Shown here one piece after another: positions 7,000 through 9,028 of a stretch of DNA of 9,028 nt. The notes under the pieces were generated by a model. The model had not been told where the DNA came from, made no database searches, and was given only the letters and a program-made list of their open reading frames with translations. Source of the DNA: an uncultured Clostridia bacterium (lineage in GTDB: Bacteria; Bacillota; Clostridia; Christensenellales; Borkfalkiaceae); assembly GCA_937912025.1 (NCBI GenBank), contig CALDOZ010000038.1, forward strand, positions 1 through 9,028, in the 5' to 3' direction. Both the position numbers and the translations under genes were made by a program. Numbering within the stretch: the stretch's first letter is position 1; each line of letters begins with the position of its first letter.

Positions 7000-7701
7000 A
7001 TGCCAGAATTACAACATGATAAAATAGTATCTGATTCATACGGTGAAATATTTGGTCAAGTTGAAAAAAATCAACACCAAAGAGAAAAAGAAAATAGACA
7101 AAAAGAATTTGACCAAAAAATTCTCGTTTTAGCAGATAAGGCAATAGAATTTGAACACAAAGACGAAAACTTATACGTTTTATTAGAAAGTTTCTTAGAA
7201 GTTGCTATCGAAATGAAAAACCTTATGGATTCAATGTCTGCTATTAATATTGCAATGGAAACGATTTCAGACGCAGTAGGTTTCCTTGACGCAGCCCTTG
7301 CTTTTGACGACGTTTTAATGAACGATTCTCTTCAAGAAAATTACGGTTTCTTTGCAAGACTTAAATTAAAAGCAAAAATGCGTAAAACCATTAGAAATAA
7401 CCGTGGTAGAATGCTTGCAATTGCAAACTCACTTCAAATGAAGTACACTATGGCTACTGATATGATGAAAGCGTTAACCAAAGTAAGTACGGGATTAAAA
7501 GGTTCTATTGCTAAAAAGAATAAAAAGAAAGCCAAAGCAGGTGGTAGCGCGTCTACTACTCCAAGCGCAGCGCAACTTTTCATGGCTGAAAGAAAGAAAA
7601 CTAACGGCGGTGGAGATGATACTTCAATTCCAGGCGTAAGCGGTTCGGCTATCGGTGGCGGTAGTGGTTCAGGCGTTGGCGACATTGGCGACATTTTATA
7701 A
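7000..7701 (+). CDS. Helical Met-rich protein, possible ESCRT-III-like partner of the Vps4-like ATPase
   Basis: I cannot assign this 233-aa protein to a family with confidence. Residues ~20-168 are almost entirely helix-forming. An acidic/hydrophobic half (~40-110) is followed by a basic segment (ARLKLKAKMRKTIRNNRGR, 119-137). A Met-rich amphipathic stretch (138-168) includes MMKALTKVSTGLKG, which resembles the late part of the long core helices of ESCRT-III proteins of the CHMP2/Vps2 type. Residues 169-181 are Lys/Ala-rich. The tail is Gly/Ser-rich and probably disordered, interrupted by one short helix (SAAQLFMAERKK, 189-200), and ends in GDIGDIL. A short helix in a flexible tail is how ESCRT-III proteins present MIT-binding motifs, but the match to known MIM consensus is poor. 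The gene sits 12 nt upstream of an MIT-type AAA+ gene. There is no signal peptide or membrane span. It could alternatively be an unrelated coiled-coil adaptor. Confidence 0.7.
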   Translation: MPELQHDKIVSDSYGEIFGQVEKNQHQREKENRQKEFDQKILVLADKAIEFEHKDENLYVLLESFLEVAIEMKNLMDSMSAINIAMETISDAVGFLDAALAFDDVLMNDSLQENYGFFARLKLKAKMRKTIRNNRGRMLAIANSLQMKYTMATDMMKALTKVSTGLKGSIAKKNKKKAKAGGSASTTPSAAQLFMAERKKTNGGGDDTSIPGVSGSAIGGGSGSGVGDIGDIL

Positions 7702-7702
7702 T

Positions 7703-7708
7703 AGGAGG
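7703..7708 (+). promoter_or_regulatory. Ribosome binding site of the AAA+ ATPase gene
   Basis: AGGAGG lies one base after the stop codon of the preceding gene and 5 nt before the ATG at 7714. It fixes that start and supports co-translation from the same mRNA. Confidence 0.7.
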
Positions 7709-7713
7709 CAATT

Positions 7714-8925
7714 ATGAGCGGAATAGGAAAACCAAACGGTAATGGTAAAAACGGTAAAGTAGACCCAAATGAAGATTCAGTTGCATTGAAACAGCAATTC
7801 CAAGAAGCAACTGATGAAATTCGTAAAGTAATTGGTGGAAAGAAAGATAAATCTCAACTTTCTAACGAAGAAAAAAGAGAACTTGCTCTTTTATATTCAA
7901 AAGCGGCAAGCCTTGCTAAAAAAATAGCGGATACGGTAACCGACTCTGAAGAAACTCAAAAGTTTAAAGAAAATTATAAGCGTTTAATGGATAAAGCCGA
8001 AAGTTTTGGTTCGGCAAGAAAAAACACTATTCCTACCACTACGCTTGAAGACGTTAAAGGTCTTGATAACGTAAAAGCGCTTGTAGAATCTTTCTTATAT
8101 ATGGCTCAACACCAAAGCATTTTAGAGGCTTACAATATGAAAGGTGGTCTTGGTATGCTTTTATTTGGCGCGCCGGGTACTGGTAAAACAATGATAGCCG
8201 AAGCAATTGCTAACAGAATGCAATGGCCGTTATTCGTAGTAACTCCGTCTGACATTTTCAAGTCGTACGTTGGTGAATCTGAAGCAGCGGTTAAACAACT
8301 TTTCAAAGAACTTGAAGCATGTCCTGAAGGCGCCATTTTATTCGTTGACGAATGTGAATCAATCTTCTCAAAAAGAACTTCTGACACTAAAGACTATAAG
8401 TCGGCGGTAACTAACGAACTTTTACAACGTATCAACGGTTTTGGCGTTGATGGCTCTAAGCGTATTTTAATTGGTGCAACAAACCGTCCTGACCAAATCG
8501 ACCCAGCGTACCTTCGTTATAAACGTTTCTCACACTTAATACACGTTACACCGCCTGATACTATTGCTAAAAAAGCAATTATTGAAAGCAAACTTAAAAA
8601 GATTCCAACTGAAGGCGTTAGCGTTGACGACGTTTTACTTATGACAATGCGTTCTTCAACTGAAACTACTTCTATTGGTGACGTTGAAGTTGCCGATGCT
8701 TACTATTCTTCAGCCGACCTTTGCGGTGCATTAGAAGAAGCAAGCCGTCTTGCAATTGAAAAACTTGTTGCAACTAAGTCTGAAGTTGTTATACCTGTTA
8801 CAAGAGATATGTTTGAAACAGCCTTCAACAAAATACCCCCAAGTATTTCCGCTAAACTTTTAGAAGCATACGATAAATTCCGTGAAGACCCATCGCTTCT
8901 TGATAAGTATTATGGCGTTCGCTAA
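7714..8925 (+). CDS. Vps4/katanin-like AAA+ ATPase with N-terminal MIT-like domain
   Basis: This 403-aa protein has a single AAA+ module. Residues ~21-97 form three predicted helices. The second (EEKRELALLYSKAASLAKKI) and third (ending YKRLMDKAESF) resemble the MIT domain of Vps4. A short linker leads to the AAA+ core: LEDVKGLDNVK (111-121), Walker A GAPGTGKT (152-159), pore loop 1 with Tyr185 (SYVGESE), Walker B ILFVDE (208-213), sensor 1 ATN (255-257), and Arg268 and Arg271 in the positions of the paired arginine fingers. The C-terminal PPSISAKLLEAYDKF (375-389) matches the closing helix of the Vps4/katanin/Cdc48-related group. All ATPase residues look intact, so it should form an active ring that threads or disassembles a protein substrate. 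An insertion of roughly 12 residues (~315-330) precedes the SSADL segment, where relatives have a short GYSGaDl. The neighbouring 233-aa protein is the obvious candidate substrate. Single-ring MIT-AAA+ proteins are characteristic of archaea and eukaryotes and are unusual in bacteria. Confidence 0.9.
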   Translation: MSGIGKPNGNGKNGKVDPNEDSVALKQQFQEATDEIRKVIGGKKDKSQLSNEEKRELALLYSKAASLAKKIADTVTDSEETQKFKENYKRLMDKAESFGSARKNTIPTTTLEDVKGLDNVKALVESFLYMAQHQSILEAYNMKGGLGMLLFGAPGTGKTMIAEAIANRMQWPLFVVTPSDIFKSYVGESEAAVKQLFKELEACPEGAILFVDECESIFSKRTSDTKDYKSAVTNELLQRINGFGVDGSKRILIGATNRPDQIDPAYLRYKRFSHLIHVTPPDTIAKKAIIESKLKKIPTEGVSVDDVLLMTMRSSTETTSIGDVEVADAYYSSADLCGALEEASRLAIEKLVATKSEVVIPVTRDMFETAFNKIPPSISAKLLEAYDKFREDPSLLDKYYGVR

Positions 8926-8956
8926 TTTTAAAGTGATATAAACGGCGTTAGGCGTT
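8926..8956. other. Short 3' spacer with tandem GGCGTT
   Basis: This spacer lies between the ATPase stop codon and element E2. It carries a small direct repeat, GGCGTTA followed by GGCGTTG (8944-8957), the second copy of which runs into the GTTTCTA end of E2. No intrinsic terminator is visible here. Confidence 0.4.
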
Positions 8957-9024
8957 GTTTCTATAAAATATTGTTGACCACGATGACCAACAAGGTCAAT
9001 CGTGTCCAAAATATTTTATGAGCC
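8957..9024. repeat. Structured element E2, downstream copy of a flanking repeat
   Basis: This is the second copy of the element at 15-83, in the same orientation, beginning 31 nt after the last stop codon. It folds well. ATAAAATATT (8963-8972) pairs perfectly with AATATTTTAT (9010-9019). Inside, CACGAT pairs with ATCGTG (8979-8984 and 8999-9004), and GACC pairs with GGTC (8985-8988 and 8994-8997) around an AACAA loop with one bulged A. TTGACC (8974-8979) could alternatively pair with GGTCAA (8994-8999). It could end the operon transcript by structure alone, but there is no terminal U-run. Compared with E1, four closing-stem pairs change together, which points to a conserved fold. Confidence 0.65.
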
Positions 9025-9028
9025 TAGC

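Noticed and set aside
7434..7694. Minus-strand open frame rich in Pro and Leu opposite the Gly/Ser-rich tail
   Set aside because: The proline-rich composition is simply the complement of the Gly codons of the 233-aa protein. It shows no start signal.
8957..9024. Intrinsic terminator for the operon
   Set aside because: The hairpin is long, but its base is all A/T and it is followed by GAGCC rather than a U-run. A similar element upstream of the operon also argues against a plain terminator.
8944..9024. Integron attC site
   Set aside because: A GTTAGGC-like heptamer occurs at 8948-8953, but no matching RYYYAAC partner is found at the other end, E1 lacks the heptamer, and no integrase is in the window.

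Overview
The window is AT-rich bacterial DNA. It holds one four-gene operon on the + strand (464-8925), flanked by non-coding DNA on both sides. The low-GC codon use and the strong Shine-Dalgarno sites (AAGGAGG, AGGAGG) suggest a low-GC Gram-positive, Clostridia-like organism. This is an inference, because no taxonomic marker is present. No tRNA, rRNA, transposase, integrase or CRISPR array is visible.

Layout. Positions 1-463 hold no gene. They contain a structured ~69-nt element (E1, 15-83), a short hairpin (147-164), a large imperfect inverted repeat (205-254) and a plausible extended -10 promoter (323-353). The operon follows with intergenic gaps of only 6, 14 and 12 nt. (1) A 658-aa protein has a helical N-terminus, a region that reads like an AAA+ ATPase fold without Walker A or B, and a C-terminal HEVFH...ECDARAFE zinc metallopeptidase. 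(2) A 1512-aa Upf1/DNA2-type superfamily 1 helicase of the DUF4011-associated kind has all helicase motifs, a roughly 700-residue helical insertion, and a C-terminal Vsr/MTES_1575-type nuclease fold whose catalytic residues look substituted. (3) A 233-aa helical, Met-rich protein has a basic segment and a flexible Gly/Ser-rich tail. I do not recognise its family with certainty, but it resembles ESCRT-III in places. (4) A 403-aa Vps4/katanin-like AAA+ ATPase has an N-terminal MIT-like three-helix domain. Downstream (8957-9024) lies a second copy (E2) of the structured element, in the same orientation as E1, with compensatory base changes in its closing stem.

How the genes may work together (inference). 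Genes 3 and 4 look like a filament-forming substrate and its MIT-AAA+ remodelling ATPase, comparable in layout to archaeal CdvB/CdvC or eukaryotic ESCRT-III/Vps4. The helicase could be a nucleic-acid sensor or motor, and the pseudo-AAA+ metallopeptidase could be an effector or a regulated processing enzyme. None of the four proteins shows a signal peptide or membrane span, so all probably act in the cytosol or at the inner face of the membrane. A multi-gene conflict (anti-phage) or membrane-remodelling system is the most attractive reading. I do not recognise this four-gene set as a named system, and nothing in the window proves a defence role.
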